A stretch of 64,000 bases of DNA from Spinellus fusiger (taxonomy: Eukaryota; Mucoromycota; Mucoromycetes; Mucorales; Phycomycetaceae): NCBI GenBank assembly GCA_025094145.1, contig JALLLS010000058.1, forward strand, positions 1 through 64,000, read 5' to 3'. Shown here in pieces: positions 12,364-23,861 of this stretch (position 1 is the first letter of the stretch; each line of letters opens with the position of its first letter). Under the pieces are notes generated by a model, which was not told where the DNA came from, ran no database searches, and saw only the letters and a program-made list of their open reading frames with translations. A program made the position numbers and the translations under genes.

Positions 12364-12877
12364 TCATTCTAGGCTATAACTTTGTAGGAGAAGACTTCTT
12401 ATTATTGCCCACTGTAGAAGTTGATTCATAAGTGCCATCCCCTCTTCTTCTATGTCTTGGATAGGGCTTATAAGCACCGCTATTTTACTAGTGTAGCATT
12501 TAAAAACAGCATCATCTGTATTCGATATTTGTGAACTTTTACTGAAAATAGAAAAACAAAAATTAGTGGCTCCCATGAGAAGACAAGAATAAAGAGAAGC
12601 GTTCTATACATGTCTTGAAGAGAACAAGGCCATACATTGACAGAGATCTGTACAGTAACAATGACACTTCCAGAATTATCTATAGAAAACAGGTATGTCC
12701 ATTCTAATTTGTACATATACATATACATATACATATACACCTCTAGCTGTAGAGATCCGTCTATGTCTTTGAAAACATAAACAAATACAAAATACAAAAT
12801 ACAAAATACAAAATACACTATTTTACAAGCATAGTTATCTCTTCTCTTTTTATCTGACAGAATAAAGGCAAACGCAT
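12364..12877 (-). CDS. possible small spliced gene, not recognised
   Basis: A candidate only. The last exon, 12364..12541, encodes about 59 residues with a well-behaved amphipathic end (IQDIEEEGMALMNQLLQW). It joins in frame across a GT-AG intron (donor ctatac at 12604-12609 on plus, acceptor ctg at 12542-12544) to an exon ending at 12610 that encodes SGSVIVTVQISVNVW. An ATG at 12877 could begin an upstream exon. The gene would be divergent from the kinase gene at 12982. I recognise no family. The intervening ATGT and AAATAC repeats make the upstream exon structure unsafe. Confidence 0.3.
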
Positions 12878-12981
12878 AGAATCCACTGTAAAAAGAATTG
12901 ACCAATGATGTTGATTTCTTTACCTATAATTTTAACCACTTTAGTCAAACCCACTGATAGCCCTGTCTGTTCATTCGTCTC

Positions 12982-13896
12982 ATGTCAACCGTCGTTATTA
13001 AACTAGGAGGAGCAGCTGTCACCAATAAAAAGGGTGTTTGTGAGCTCACAGGCGAAACTGAGTTCAACAGCCTACTTATTTCTATACGTGACGCCTACAA
13101 GACACTCCAGGCCTCAGGTCATCGCATGGTGCTTATCCATGGTGCTGGTAGTTTTGGACACCCTCAAGCAAAGCAACATGGCATTAAAGAGGGATGGAAA
13201 CAGACCACCCAGAGAGAAATGGAGCAGCAGAAAGAAGGATTTGCTCATCTGAGAAGAGACCTTCTCCAACTTCATCTCACCCTCATCACGCGTCTTCAAG
13301 CCCTGGGAGTGCCTATCCTTGGACTGTCTCCCTTTGACTATATCACCACAGAAAATGGACCCGACAGTCCTTCCCGCTGCTTTCATCCCTTTATCCACCG
13401 TGTCCATGAACTGCTGACTCTTGGGTGGGTGCCTCTTCTTCATGGGGATGCAGTATTAGACCGTGTCTTGGGCTGTACTGTTCTCTCGGGAGATGTTATC
13501 ATGTACCACTTATCCCAGCGTCTTGCTCAAGTAGACCGTTGTGTATTTATCACAGATGTCCATGGTGTCTATAATGAAGATCCAAAAACAGCACCCACCC
13601 ATGCCCAGCTTATTCCTATCATTTGCGCCTCCTCCAAACCACCCACATCCCACGCCTCCTACACTTCTGCTGCCTCTCTTCATGATGTGACAGGTGGTAT
13701 GGGTGGTAAAGTACAATGGGCTCATAGAATAGTAGCCCAAGACAGTACCAGTGATCGACCCCTTGAGGCCGTCATTTGTAAGGCAAGCACACAGGAAGCA
13801 GCCATGGCCATGACACTGAGGCCTCTTGTGGATTGTGAAAATAACCTTCTTGTGGATCTCAAAATGACACTCTTCATTCATAATAACAACTATTGA
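12982..13896 (+). CDS. isopentenyl phosphate kinase (single exon)
   Basis: Amino-acid-kinase-fold enzyme, 304 aa, that phosphorylates isopentenyl phosphate to IPP (and likely dimethylallyl phosphate to DMAPP). Seen: N-terminal VVIKLGGAAVTNKKG (ATP-binding Gly loop and Lys), VLIHGAGSFGHPQA at 51-64 with the family's conserved His60, LGWVPLLHGDAVLD, TVLSGDVIMYHLS, FITDVHGVYNEDP and DVTGGMGGKV. The catalytic-His position in HGAGSFGH separates IPKs from glutamate and acetylglutamate kinases, which lack it. Length is somewhat longer than archaeal IPK (about 260) because of an insertion near 205-230. No intron is needed, unlike its neighbours. Its stop codon overlaps the 3' end of EMC2. Substrate is inferred from family motifs. 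Confidence 0.88.
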   Translation: MSTVVIKLGGAAVTNKKGVCELTGETEFNSLLISIRDAYKTLQASGHRMVLIHGAGSFGHPQAKQHGIKEGWKQTTQREMEQQKEGFAHLRRDLLQLHLTLITRLQALGVPILGLSPFDYITTENGPDSPSRCFHPFIHRVHELLTLGWVPLLHGDAVLDRVLGCTVLSGDVIMYHLSQRLAQVDRCVFITDVHGVYNEDPKTAPTHAQLIPIICASSKPPTSHASYTSAASLHDVTGGMGGKVQWAHRIVAQDSTSDRPLEAVICKASTQEAAMAMTLRPLVDCENNLLVDLKMTLFIHNNNY

Positions 13897-15080
13897 GCAG
13901 CCAAGTAGGCCTTGATCATGGCCTCTCCTTTCTTCTCACTATACACTTCTAGTAATCTTTCTGTAGCCAATGCATGAAGGTCCTTGGTGGTGTCTGCTTC
14001 TTTTGTCTCTTTTGTCTCTTTTGTCTCTTTTGTCTCTTTTGTCTCTTTTGTCTCTTTTGTCTCTTTTGTCTCTTTTGTCTCCTTCAGCTGCAATAGTTTG
14101 GAAGCACACTAGACACATACAATGAGCAGTGAGCATTTTTCTATAACAACAACAGCAGCAGCAACAGCAATGACAAATGCTTACCAGTTCAAGTCCATAA
14201 AGTGCTCGTACATGATCCTTGCATAGCTCTAATACTTTGCAATAGTGCTTCAGGGCCAATGGATAATGTTGAAGAGTATACAGTATCTCTGCGTATTTCA
14301 AATAGACAATGTGATTGGTAGGGTGCAGAAGAAGAAGCTCTTCACAGCAAAAGGCTGCTTGTTCATAGGCGTGTTTCTCGAGATAAAGATCACATAACTC
14401 CAACCACGCTTCATGATCATTATAATACGTGTCAAGGTACTTTGTCAATGCCTCCACAGCCTCATTCTCTTTGTGTGCTTGTTTCAGCAATGCAACTTGA
14501 CGTTTGGACGCTAACTGGAGGAAAGAGGAAAAGAGAAAGACATCTTATTATCCCATGGGGTGTCTTATCTCTTCATTTACCATATTTGCACTGTCTTCTT
14601 CAAGAATACTGTCATATACTGCCTGTGCCTCCTTCAGTTGGCCTTTGGCTTCCAATTGTAATCCTAATAGGCGTCTAAACCGAAGTGATGACTCGTTGAA
14701 CCGTGTTTTGAGTTGGTTGATACAATGCTATTCATACGTGTCAATTCATAAGTGTCAATACGTCTGTTGGCTATCAAAAAAAACACCCATGAGCGTGTTA
14801 TTTACATCAGATAGCTCAAAGTCGCCTATATCAAAGGCTGCAATAGCGACTTGTTCATAGATAGGCCACACTAACAAGGCATAAGACGTCTTTCTTCTTT
14901 TTTTTTCTTTTTTCTCTTTTCTGTCTTCTAGTGTAGGTTACCTTGGTCTCCTAATGAATCCAGTCCTTTGCTATGTATTAATGAAGCACCAAGAAAGGTG
15001 ACTCTCTCTGGCACTCTTTCATTTGTCAGTCGAAGAGACTGGAGTTCTTCTACAGCTGCAGCAGAGTCAACGAATGGCAT
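13890..15080 (-). CDS. EMC2: ER membrane protein complex subunit 2, TPR protein (5 exons)
   Basis: Cytosolic TPR scaffold of the EMC, which inserts tail-anchored and polytopic proteins into the ER. Exons: 14942..15080, 14806..14870, 14581..14727, 14185..14514, 13890..14108 (900 nt, 299 aa; human EMC2 is 297). Seen: WPIYEQVAIAAFDIGDFEL, FRRLLGLQLEAKGQL, then TPR helices DHEAWLELCDLYLEKHAYEQ, AAFCCEELLLLHPTNHIVY and YAEILYTLQHYPLALKHYC, and RALYGLEL. These correspond block by block to EMC2. Odd: the last exon carries a run of Lys-Glu-Thr tripeptides before the C-terminal ATERLLEVYSEKKGEA. The stop codon (13890-13892) lies inside the last codons of the convergent kinase gene. Confidence 0.92.
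13997..14083 (-). repeat. 9-nt coding repeat giving (KET)n in EMC2
   Basis: About nine near-perfect copies of tcttttgtc (plus strand), encoding Lys-Glu-Thr repeats. Unit length is a multiple of three, so copy-number change keeps frame. It is likely polymorphic. Confidence 0.9.
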
Positions 15081-15309
15081 TGAACAGAAAGAAGAGGTGA
15101 GGGCGGAGATTCTTTATCCTTTTTTTTTAAAAAATACGTCACTTGTAGAAATGAGTCTTTTATTATCTATTCTTGGTCATGCTACTTGTCAATTCCTGTC
15201 ATTAGCCTTTAGGGATTTAACGATATACATAAAAGGAAATTACATAGGGCAACGGTGGAGACAGTAAGATGTGACCCATCAGAGTGTAGCGGGAATTGAA
15301 ATATTATCT

Positions 15310-16130
15310 TTTGTCATGGGAATGACTTTTATGAATACAGTGCTTACTGTATCAGATGGTGGCTTTAAATAATTCAATAAGCTATTTTTTATAGTCAATT
15401 AGCGTCGACTTTCTGATAGGTTGTAGATTAAGGCAGTGGTAGATCTTAAGGAAATGTAGAACTCGAGATGGTGCGGCTGTAAACACAAAGATGAAATACA
15501 AAAGAGGGAATTGGGAGGATGTATTGACTTTTTCTGAATGATTTGAGTATCCGCTTTATTTATTTATGAGCCCCGAGACTGTTTTTTTTACGCACTCAAT
15601 TCTCAGGTTTGTGTTTACAATAAAAATCTTTCTACAATATTACTGTTCTTCCAGTAACTTTTGATAAATGATTAGTCTTTGATTTAAATATCTAATAAAT
15701 AAGAATATAAATATAAATTAATCTTTAGTAAATATTGTACACTATACACAAACCTGAGAATTGAGTGCGTAAAAAAAAACAGTCTCGGGGCTCATAAATA
15801 AATAAAGCGGATACTCAAATCATTCAGAAAAAGTCAATACATCCTCCCAATTCCCTCTTTTGTATTTCATCTTTGTGTTTACAGCCGCACCATCTCGAGT
15901 TCTACATTTCCTTAAGATCTACCACTGCCTTAATCTACAACCTATCAGAAAGTCGACGCTAATTGACTATAAACAATAGCTTATTGAATTATTTAAAACT
16001 CATTAATTGAATTTTTTTTTAATACGTTAATTGATATTCAAAAATCCGCTGTTTGAATTCTTCAAAGCCGCCTTTTGATACAGCAAGCACTACTAAACAT
16101 TATGTCTTTTCATGATAAAATCTAATAAGA
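15310..16130. repeat. long near-perfect inverted repeat (foldback element)
   Basis: The left arm 15364..15614 and right arm about 15746..15997 are reverse complements over about 250 nt with one substitution and one base of length difference in a T/A run (8 versus 9). The spacer is about 131 nt and AT-rich. Outside the perfect arms the symmetry continues more weakly: agtgcttactgtatcag at about 15338-15354 mirrors ctgatacagcaagcact (approximate) at about 16076-16092. The right side has about 60 nt extra between. No open reading frame spans it. The structure fits a foldback/MITE-type element or a locus able to make a long hairpin RNA. Confidence 0.9.
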
Positions 16131-17580
16131 CATACTATATCACTTTTTAGACGGTTTACCTGTATCATGGATTTCCTTCAGTTAGTCAACAGAAACTACA
16201 GAGATAATTAGGAAGGAGAAGGATAGGGATGAACCAGAAGGCTTGGATCTTTTCTTGGATCTAGGTGTATCTTGATGAATAGGTAGTATTTTTGATTAAG
16301 AGAAATAGATAGAAATACAATAATAAAGAAGAAATAAATAGCCTTTAATAGCATTGAGTAGTGTCCTATACTATTTATCATGTGTTGGTATGATGGTGTC
16401 GTTAATGGCTTTTTGGGTTCAAAAGTAGTTGGTTAGTTAACGCACGATTCACTCTGTTCTTTTGTATTCAGCTTGTTTGTCATTCTTTTATACTTCTACT
16501 CTACTCTACTCTACTCTACTCTAATGGTTATTACAAATAGAATAACTTGGCTCAGATAACCACCAAAAGGCACACATTCTAATGCAGACTGTTGTACTTT
16601 TATACCACCTTTAAAAGATCCATCTACTGCATTCAAATACACTACAGCTTATCATAAATGCTTCATTTCATACCATTGATTTTGTAACTATTTTTTATTT
16701 TTACAATTTGCTAACTGGTGACTTTTTGTGGATCAATCATTAGCCAAAGAAATGGGCGTATTGGTCATTCTCAAAAAGTGATTTTTTAGTAATTATATGT
16801 GTTGAATCTACCCTTCTCAATAATAGAGATGATATCTGTTTAAGAAGAATATGTGTTTCTAATGATGTAGAAAGATTTTTATTTTTATTATTATTATTAT
16901 CACTATCATTATTAGAGCGATTTGTCTTTATCGACTATTTTTATAGACTGTAAGATAGTATCTTTTTGGTCGCTGTAGATTATTTTATTAAGGGCATGTC
17001 TATTTTACAGAAGAATTCCAAGCTGGGTTATTTTCTCTTGTTGTTTAAAGAGATAAGAATGGCCCTTACTATTTCTATATCCATGTGTATTTTATGTACT
17101 AAAATAAATAGCACACACACACACACAGACCTTCTTACGATGGCCATGGATGGATATTTACTCGTTTATTTTTATGTTTTCGGTGGCATTGAGTTAAATC
17201 TCATGTTCAGCCGGAGACATTTTATGGTTAGCCATTGAGCCAATCAGACTTCACTGAAGTGTTATTGGAAGACAAGTATGTCTTTTCATGTATCTTTTGT
17301 GGGTGAGTGAGTGCCTGTTCTATTTAATGGTGTACAGAGAGAGGTATTGCAGGTGGATCCAATACAGATTTATTGCTATGGAATTGCCAAGCATCTTTTT
17401 TTTGTGGTGTCTCGATCTAGCACTTTTTGAGTCAATGATACTTTATTGAGAGAGCAGCCAATGCATAGCTTTGCTCCTAGTGAGTGATATACAGGGCAGT
17501 AGAGAATGCAATGCTTTAAGGCACACATTATAGAATAGAGTATCTGCTTCTAATAAAATTTATAAGAGAGGAAAAGGTAG

Positions 17581-17680
17581 CCAAATAGATAAATAGATAA
17601 ATAGATAAATAGATAAATAGATAAATAGATAAATAGATAAATAGATAAATAGATAAATAGATAGATAAATAAATAGAGTA
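17581..17680. repeat. (ATAAATAG)n microsatellite
   Basis: About ten perfect copies of an 8-nt unit, about 250 nt upstream of the kinase start codon. Confidence 0.95.
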
Positions 17681-17938
17681 TATGTTTATCTATGATTTAT
17701 AACTAAAATAAAGCTAGCCCCCTCACAGCCAACAACACCTCTTTCTACACTCTACACTTCTCCAACAGCAATCCATCAACAGGAGAAAGAAGAAGGAAAG
17801 GGAAAAAGAAGAAAAAGGAAAAAGGGAAAAATCTTACAGTAAAACGGAATCCATTCGTTAGTACTCAGGGAAAAAAAGAAAAATAAAATAAAAAGACTTC
17901 TCTACGCCCTCGTCATCAGACAGGCGATTCTTCTCCAC

Positions 17939-19222
17939 ATGTCTTCTCTTAGCCAACTGATAAGAGAGCCTATAAACGGTCGACCCGAAATAGACTCTCC
18001 ATCTTCATCTGATCTTCAACCTGCAGCCAAACGACCTCCATTAAGCTCCATCACTAGTTTTTCCCGGCCCACATTTATTACTGCATCATGTTCTGCAGTC
18101 TCACCCATCGCCATGACCCCACCTTCTTATACCAGATCAAGTTTTATTGCTACTCCTGGTGGAAGTAGTATAGAGATGGCAGCCTCTTTCCGATACTCTG
18201 CCCAAACAGATGAGAGATCGATTCATAATTACGAGATTGTCGATGATCTTGGCCAGGGTGCTTATGGTCTAGTCAAATTGGCAGTGCGTATAGGCGACCC
18301 CGAAAGAGTAAGATCTACACATCACCACCGTGCTTACTAGCATCTCCACCCAATCTCCCCTAAAACTACCCTAACCTTATCCTATAGAAAAAAATAGTGA
18401 TAAAGTATATCATCAAGTCGCGTATTCTTGTCGATTGCTGGACAAGAGACCGAAAACTAGGCCTTGTTCCTATGGAAATCCATATCCTTCATACATTAAG
18501 AAGAATTCCCCATGAGAATTGCAGTGAAATGTGTAAGTAGGAAAACACCTCTTTCTCTCTTTCTCTTTTTCTTCTTTTTATATCCATGATATTCATAAGC
18601 AGAAAATGTCATCTCTCTAGTGGACTACTTTGAAGATGAAGATAATTACTATGTCATTATGGAGCTTCATGGCGATGGCATGGATTTATTTGACTATATT
18701 GAGCTTAAGAACGGTATGCTGGAGCCTGAAATTAGAGATATTTTTCGGCAGGTTGCACTGGCAGTAAAGCATCTTCATCATCATAAGATTGTCCATAGAG
18801 ATATTAAGGATGAAAATGTGATTTTGGACCAACAAGGGGGCGTACGCTTGATTGACTTTGGCAGTGCAGCTTATCTACGGGAAGGGCGACGCTACGAAAC
18901 ATTTGTGGGGACACTTGATTATGCAGCGCCTGAGATTCTACGTGGTCAAACCTATGAAGGTCCTCCCCAAGACATCTGGGCACTTGGGATCTTGCTTTAC
19001 ACACTGATGTACAGAGAAAACCCATTCTATGACATTGACGAGATCATGGCACATGAACTAAGAGTCCCTTTTACAGTCTCAACAGGTAATTCTTGTGTCT
19101 CTTTTTGTTTTGCTAAAATTATCCTAGGTTCGTTGGACTTGATAACAAAGATGCTTGACCGTGATGTAAACAAACGGCTGACGATTTCAGAGGTGCTGGC
19201 TCACCCATGGTTGAGTTCATAA
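17939..19222 (+). CDS. PAS-kinase-type Ser/Thr protein kinase without a visible PAS domain (4 exons)
   Basis: Exons: 17939..18307, 18388..18532, 18600..19085, 19128..19222 (1095 nt, 364 aa). Seen: a Ser/Pro/Thr-rich N-terminal 95 residues; Gly loop GQGAYG at 105-110; catalytic Lys129 in VIKYI; the PASK-typical MELHGDGMDLFDYIE (192-206); HRD at 237-239 within VHRDIKDENV; DFG at 257-259 followed by SAAYL; GTLDYAAPEIL; and a C-lobe ending RLTISEVLAHPWL. The hinge and activation segment resemble PAS kinase (nutrient-sensing, controls glycogen synthase and Ugp1). No PAS-like sequence precedes the kinase domain within this gene. Exon 3 uses an ATAAG acceptor because the nearer CAG would create a stop. 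Substrates cannot be inferred. Confidence 0.87.
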
Positions 19223-20535
19223 GCATGTTCCCCTATTTCTTCTCTTTATTTATATAGTTTCTCTTGGTGTGTAGGTGTGTGTAGGTGTGTGTAGTTGTGT
19301 GTAGTTGTGTGTAGTTGTGTGTAGATGTGTGTAGGCGTGTAGGCGTGTAGGTGTGTGAGTAGATGTGTGAGTGTATGGGAGTGTATAAAAGTGTATAAGA
19401 GTGTATAAGAGTGTCTGGTGTGTCTGCTTATCACTGCTCTTATTTTGCATTTACTTATGGGCCCTACCTTTTGTACTCTACTCAAATCACTTTGCATTCT
19501 CCCTTTCCTTGTAGAATATTTTATTTTTATTTTTCCAATTCTTTTCTTATTCTTATTCTTCTTATTTTATTTTTAATTTCAAATGATCCACGTTGCGTTG
19601 AGGATTCCACTGTGCACACGTATTTCATTTATTTATTGTTGATCACAATGAGTATGGTAATAATAAAGCACGTTTTTATCAGTCCCAGTGTGCTTTTATA
19701 CTCTAGAGTCAATACATGCCCCATAGCAGTAATAAGATGACTAGACTATCAATTAGCATACCAGAGAAATGACAGCGGTATGAAAAAAAAGGAATAGTAG
19801 ATAGCACCATTCCCCCTTTTTTTTATATTTATATATTTATATATTTATAATTTCTATTTGCTATTTGCTATTTTACCATGAACGAGTGCACTGCATACCG
19901 TCTACTCACATCATGTTTCCTGTTCTGTCGATCCAATGCAACATTGCTAGCGATCTGAAATATACAAATCTTGAATTCCGTGCCCTTGTACAATATCTCC
20001 TATTTGAAAATAAAGTTGCTTACTTCAGTATGAACAGGCTATTCATGCTAGCTTCACATTGATCAATAAACAAAAAGGTCTATCAGAACGATTCAAGGGG
20101 AGACACTGCTGGCGATAAGTAATAAAGAAAAGGCCGAGGTAATAAGAGAGATAGGAGTATTCATGAGAATGTTGGATGCTAAATGGAATAAATACAATGA
20201 AGTCCAGTCTTCTTGGCTAGGTACATACTCACCTTTAGCTACTTGGGATATTTTGTCTACATGGAAATTTCAGACTGACTAGGAAAAATGACAATGTATT
20301 AGACAGGCCTATCCCTCATTTCCCCCTTTATTTTTTCTCTTCAATGTTATATATATACAATACAATCATGGCTTATATTCTCATTTCTTGTCTTTTATTC
20401 TGTAGAAAGACTATTATAATACAGCCATCACACACACACATAACTATACAACTACATATCCATAAATTCACATAAAAACAGATCGATTGACATATAGATA
20501 CAAAGACACGCATATTACATTTTAGTACACAAATA
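19223..20535. other. intergenic; minisatellite and one unexplained ORF
   Basis: A 10-nt minisatellite (gtgtgtaggt/gtgtgtagtt) and related tgtaagag units run from about 19267 to 19415. A plus-strand frame at about 20063-20282, opening just after a stop, encodes about 70 residues (with IREIGVFMRMLDAKWNKY) and ends in TAG. I recognise no family and it has no ATG near its start, so it may be a decayed exon. Confidence 0.5.
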
Positions 20536-23439
20536 ATGACCTTACTACCTTCTGCTCACCCTATAAGCTATCCGTACCATACTAAAGAAACCAATTCAGA
20601 TTCATTCTACAGCCCATCCGTCACCAAAAATGACAAATTCCATGATGCATCCATTAGCCCATCATTGATCCAGAGTATACAAATACCACTTGTACAAAAT
20701 AAAACAAAGCATGTCATTCCACCTTTCCATCTTCCTTTCGGACAGCCACTATCTACTCCAAAGCGGGATCAACGAGATAAAAAGATATTTGTAAGAGTTT
20801 TTTCTCTTTTGTTGGACCAGATCATGCTATGAATAATGATAATGATAGTAGCTTCATAACATTTACATTAATAACAATATCTATCATTCCATGTTGATTA
20901 TTTTAGGCGCTTGTAAGACACTTGTATGGAATGCAACCTTTTTTACAAGAAGCACAATTCGTCCCGGTATCAAAGGCATGTGGATTACCACGCTATCTCA
21001 ATATGGCATTCTTTCGTGAAATAGATGCTTTAGAAGACTCCAACGACTGTGTCTCTTTTGCACAATTCATTCGGTGAGTTTTCCCTTTTTTTTATTTATT
21101 TATTTATGCTGGCGCTTTATTTATGATTGTCATTATGATTATTGATTTGAATCATGAAAAATTGACAAGCCTGTTTCCTTTTTACTTTTTACCTCTAATG
21201 TATCATCATGGTGTCTTAGTGGATGGTTAACACTTTCATATGGTCGGCATGATGATGAATCACTCATCTTTAATATCCTCAAACGACCGGGGTATAACTT
21301 TCTATCACCTGAAGATTTTTTACCTGTTCTTGAAGGTAAATAGGCTGTTTTTTTTTGCTTGAAAAAACAAAAGGCTAATAGAACGGTGCATAGACATTGT
21401 TCTTAATCACCCAGGACTTCAATCACTAGCAGAAAATCCAATGTTCCAGGAACGCTATAGTAGGTTCTATTTATTTATTTTTATTTTTAATAATATATGT
21501 ATATCTAGTACTAAAGACTAACTCTCTATGTTTCCTTTCTTTTTATATAATAAATGGTACAGTTGAAACTGTGATTTGTCGAATCTACTATGACGGACGA
21601 TGCCCAAGCGGAAAAATGACTTTGACCCAATTTCGACACTCTAAATTTACAGATAGAATAAAGAAGTTGGGGCCCAATGTTGATCTTAATACTGTAAGTC
21701 TGCTCACACTCTATCCTTTTTTTCTTTCCATTTTCACCTTATACCTTGTTTTTTATGTTGTATAGACACAAGATTTCTTCTCTTACAAGCATTTTTATGT
21801 CCTTTACTGTAAATTCTGGGTACTTGACACAGATCATGACTTGATGATTTCTCAGCACGACTTGATAAAGTACAACCAAGCAACTCTCTCATTATGGACT
21901 GTACAGCGTATCATGATGTGTGGAAAAATAGCAGCATTTTCTCAAAATTGTCAATCTACATGGGATAAAATGGCCACGCTAACTTATTTGGATTTTATAT
22001 GTAATACCCTGTTTATTTTTTATACTATGTTTATTCTTACACTACCCCACTCATCTATTTTATTTTACAATTACTCTCACAATTTTTATTAGGGTTTCTT
22101 CTGTCAGAGGCTGATAAGAGTACACCCATGGCAATAGATTACTGGCAAGTCATGAATGAGTCTACATGAAATAATGTCTTATTTTTATACTAGGTTTCGA
22201 TGCATGGATGCTGATGGAACAGGCGTTTTGACAAGATATGATTTATCTCAATTCTGGGAAGATCAGGACATCCGGTAAGTAGAGAGAAAATAAATAAATA
22301 AAATACTGGCTACAGTAATATAATCCTTTATTGACACATACCATCCCAAAACGAAATATTTAGACAGCGTTTTTATGGTATTGGCGCAGAAGACAGAATT
22401 CGATTTGATGATGTATTGCAACAAATGTAAGTCCAGAATAAATACAATCTTCTTTAGATGTTCAATACTTACACACACACACACACACACACGTATATAT
22501 ACCTTTTCTGTCTATTATTTTCTTCTTTACCACCTAGGAATGATCTCATACAACCAAAAACACCCTACCAGTTTCAATTGCGTGATCTCAAACGAAACGG
22601 GTACATGGCAGAGCGCTTTTTTGATACCTTTTTAAGTTTTGATCGATTTCAAATTCATGAGTCTTATCAAGGACTCTTGCGATATAAACAGAAAAATGAT
22701 CTTGAAAAGAAAAAAGCCGACATGAACTATAGGGCATCCATGGGACCGGGACATGGTTATTTTGGACTTGGGTAAGTCACCTTATCTATACTCTACACGT
22801 CTTTGTGAGCTGATCTGTGAAGTACATAGAGATTGGACCGAGTACGCTGAAGCAGAATACATTCAAATACTAGCCATGGAACGCAATGATTCTCTTTGGA
22901 ACGAAGAGAGAGAGGCTGAAGCTGAAGCTGAGGCTGAGGAGATAGAGAGTGATATTATTTATGACAAGATGCTCGACCAACAAGACATCTCTACTTCTGA
23001 AAAGATCTTTCATATTGGTCTTGAATCTAACTTTGACTGTAACTTACTTAATGATGATAAAGAGAAAGAGTTGGTTTATGAGTATGCTAAGCACTCTGTC
23101 TCTGTTATTACACAGCCTTTACTCGAACATGACGTCCAAGAAGAGAATACATCTCCTACAGAAACTGCAAGTGACCAAGAGAGTGATGGTAGCTTACCCA
23201 ATACTCCCGATTTAAGAGATAAGAGTGCAGAACCAAAAGAATGGGAGATCTTTACCGATCCGCCGTCTAGTAAGAAAAACCTTCAGTGGTTGTGGCCTTC
23301 TGTACAAGAAAAGGAAGGTGAAGCAGGCGAAGAAGATGAAGTAAACGAAGAAGAAAGAAAGAGAGAGAATAGAGCATCAGAGTGGATTTGGTGGCTTTCT
23401 CAAAACAAAAAGACTGAGAGCACATCTACACCTATTTAA
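20536..23439 (+). CDS. protein phosphatase 2A regulatory subunit B'' with EF-hands (11 exons)
   Basis: A 669-residue PR72/PR130-family B'' subunit that targets PP2A in a calcium-responsive way. Exons: 20536..20790, 20907..21073, 21220..21335, 21394..21459, 21563..21693, 21766..22000, 22093..22144, 22194..22274, 22364..22426, 22538..22771, 22830..23439 (2010 nt). Seen: LPRYLNMAFFREID, RPGYNFLSPEDFLPVLEDI, NHPGLQSLAENPMFQERY, FFSYKHFYVLYCKFWVLD, a degenerate first EF-hand DTDHDLMISQHDL, YLDFIWFLLSEADKSTP, a good EF-hand RCMDADGTGVLTRYDL, and LRDLKRNGYMAERFFDTF. The C-terminal ~200 residues are an acidic, low-complexity tail (AEAEAEAEEIE) absent from animal B''. The intron after exon 7 starts GC (gcaagt). 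Confidence 0.92.
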
Positions 23440-23861
23440 TATCTTGTTTTCTATGTTACTTGGATAGTTTTTGTATTTTCTTAGTGTTATTCTTATCATT
23501 ATTTATAATAACTTCATTATTCTGAATGTACAAGGCAATTTATACTTTACTTTATTATTGTTGCTGCTACTGTTATTACTGCTACTGCTACTGTTGTTAT
23601 CATTACTATTATTAAACAAAAAGACAAAAATAAAATCAATATCAATATCAATATCAATACCAATATCAAAAATAACCATCATAGTAATGCGTAATAGATC
23701 ATTTTCTTCTATCGTCTTTTACCCTAAAGGGATTTTTTCATTGCAGTTACCTGCCATAGTATTCTTCTTCCCCATGTCTATCTCCTACCTGTAGCTTGAG
23801 CCAGAAGATCCTTTTAACCTAGCCACACATCCCGCTAAATAATGATACACTTGTAGGCCCT
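23440..23861. other. intergenic, simple repeats only
   Basis: TTA/CTG/CTA triplet runs (about 23550-23612) and a caatat repeat (about 23636-23668). Nothing coding is seen. Confidence 0.6.

Larger units (their letters stand above)
15081..17938. other. intergenic region with palindrome and simple repeats
   Basis: No gene recognised in about 2.9 kb. It contains the inverted repeat and the ATAG-type microsatellite listed separately, plus a five-fold tctac repeat at about 16495-16522. The last ~200 nt before the kinase start are A/G-rich. Confidence 0.6.

Noticed and set aside
17581..17680. Regular spacing of the ATAAATAG array considered as a CRISPR-like array
   Set aside because: It is a continuous 8-nt microsatellite without spacers, in a eukaryotic genome.
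19246..19497. His/Thr-rich minus-strand frames (HTPTH repeats)
   Set aside because: They are translations of the GTGTGTAG minisatellite, in two overlapping frames.
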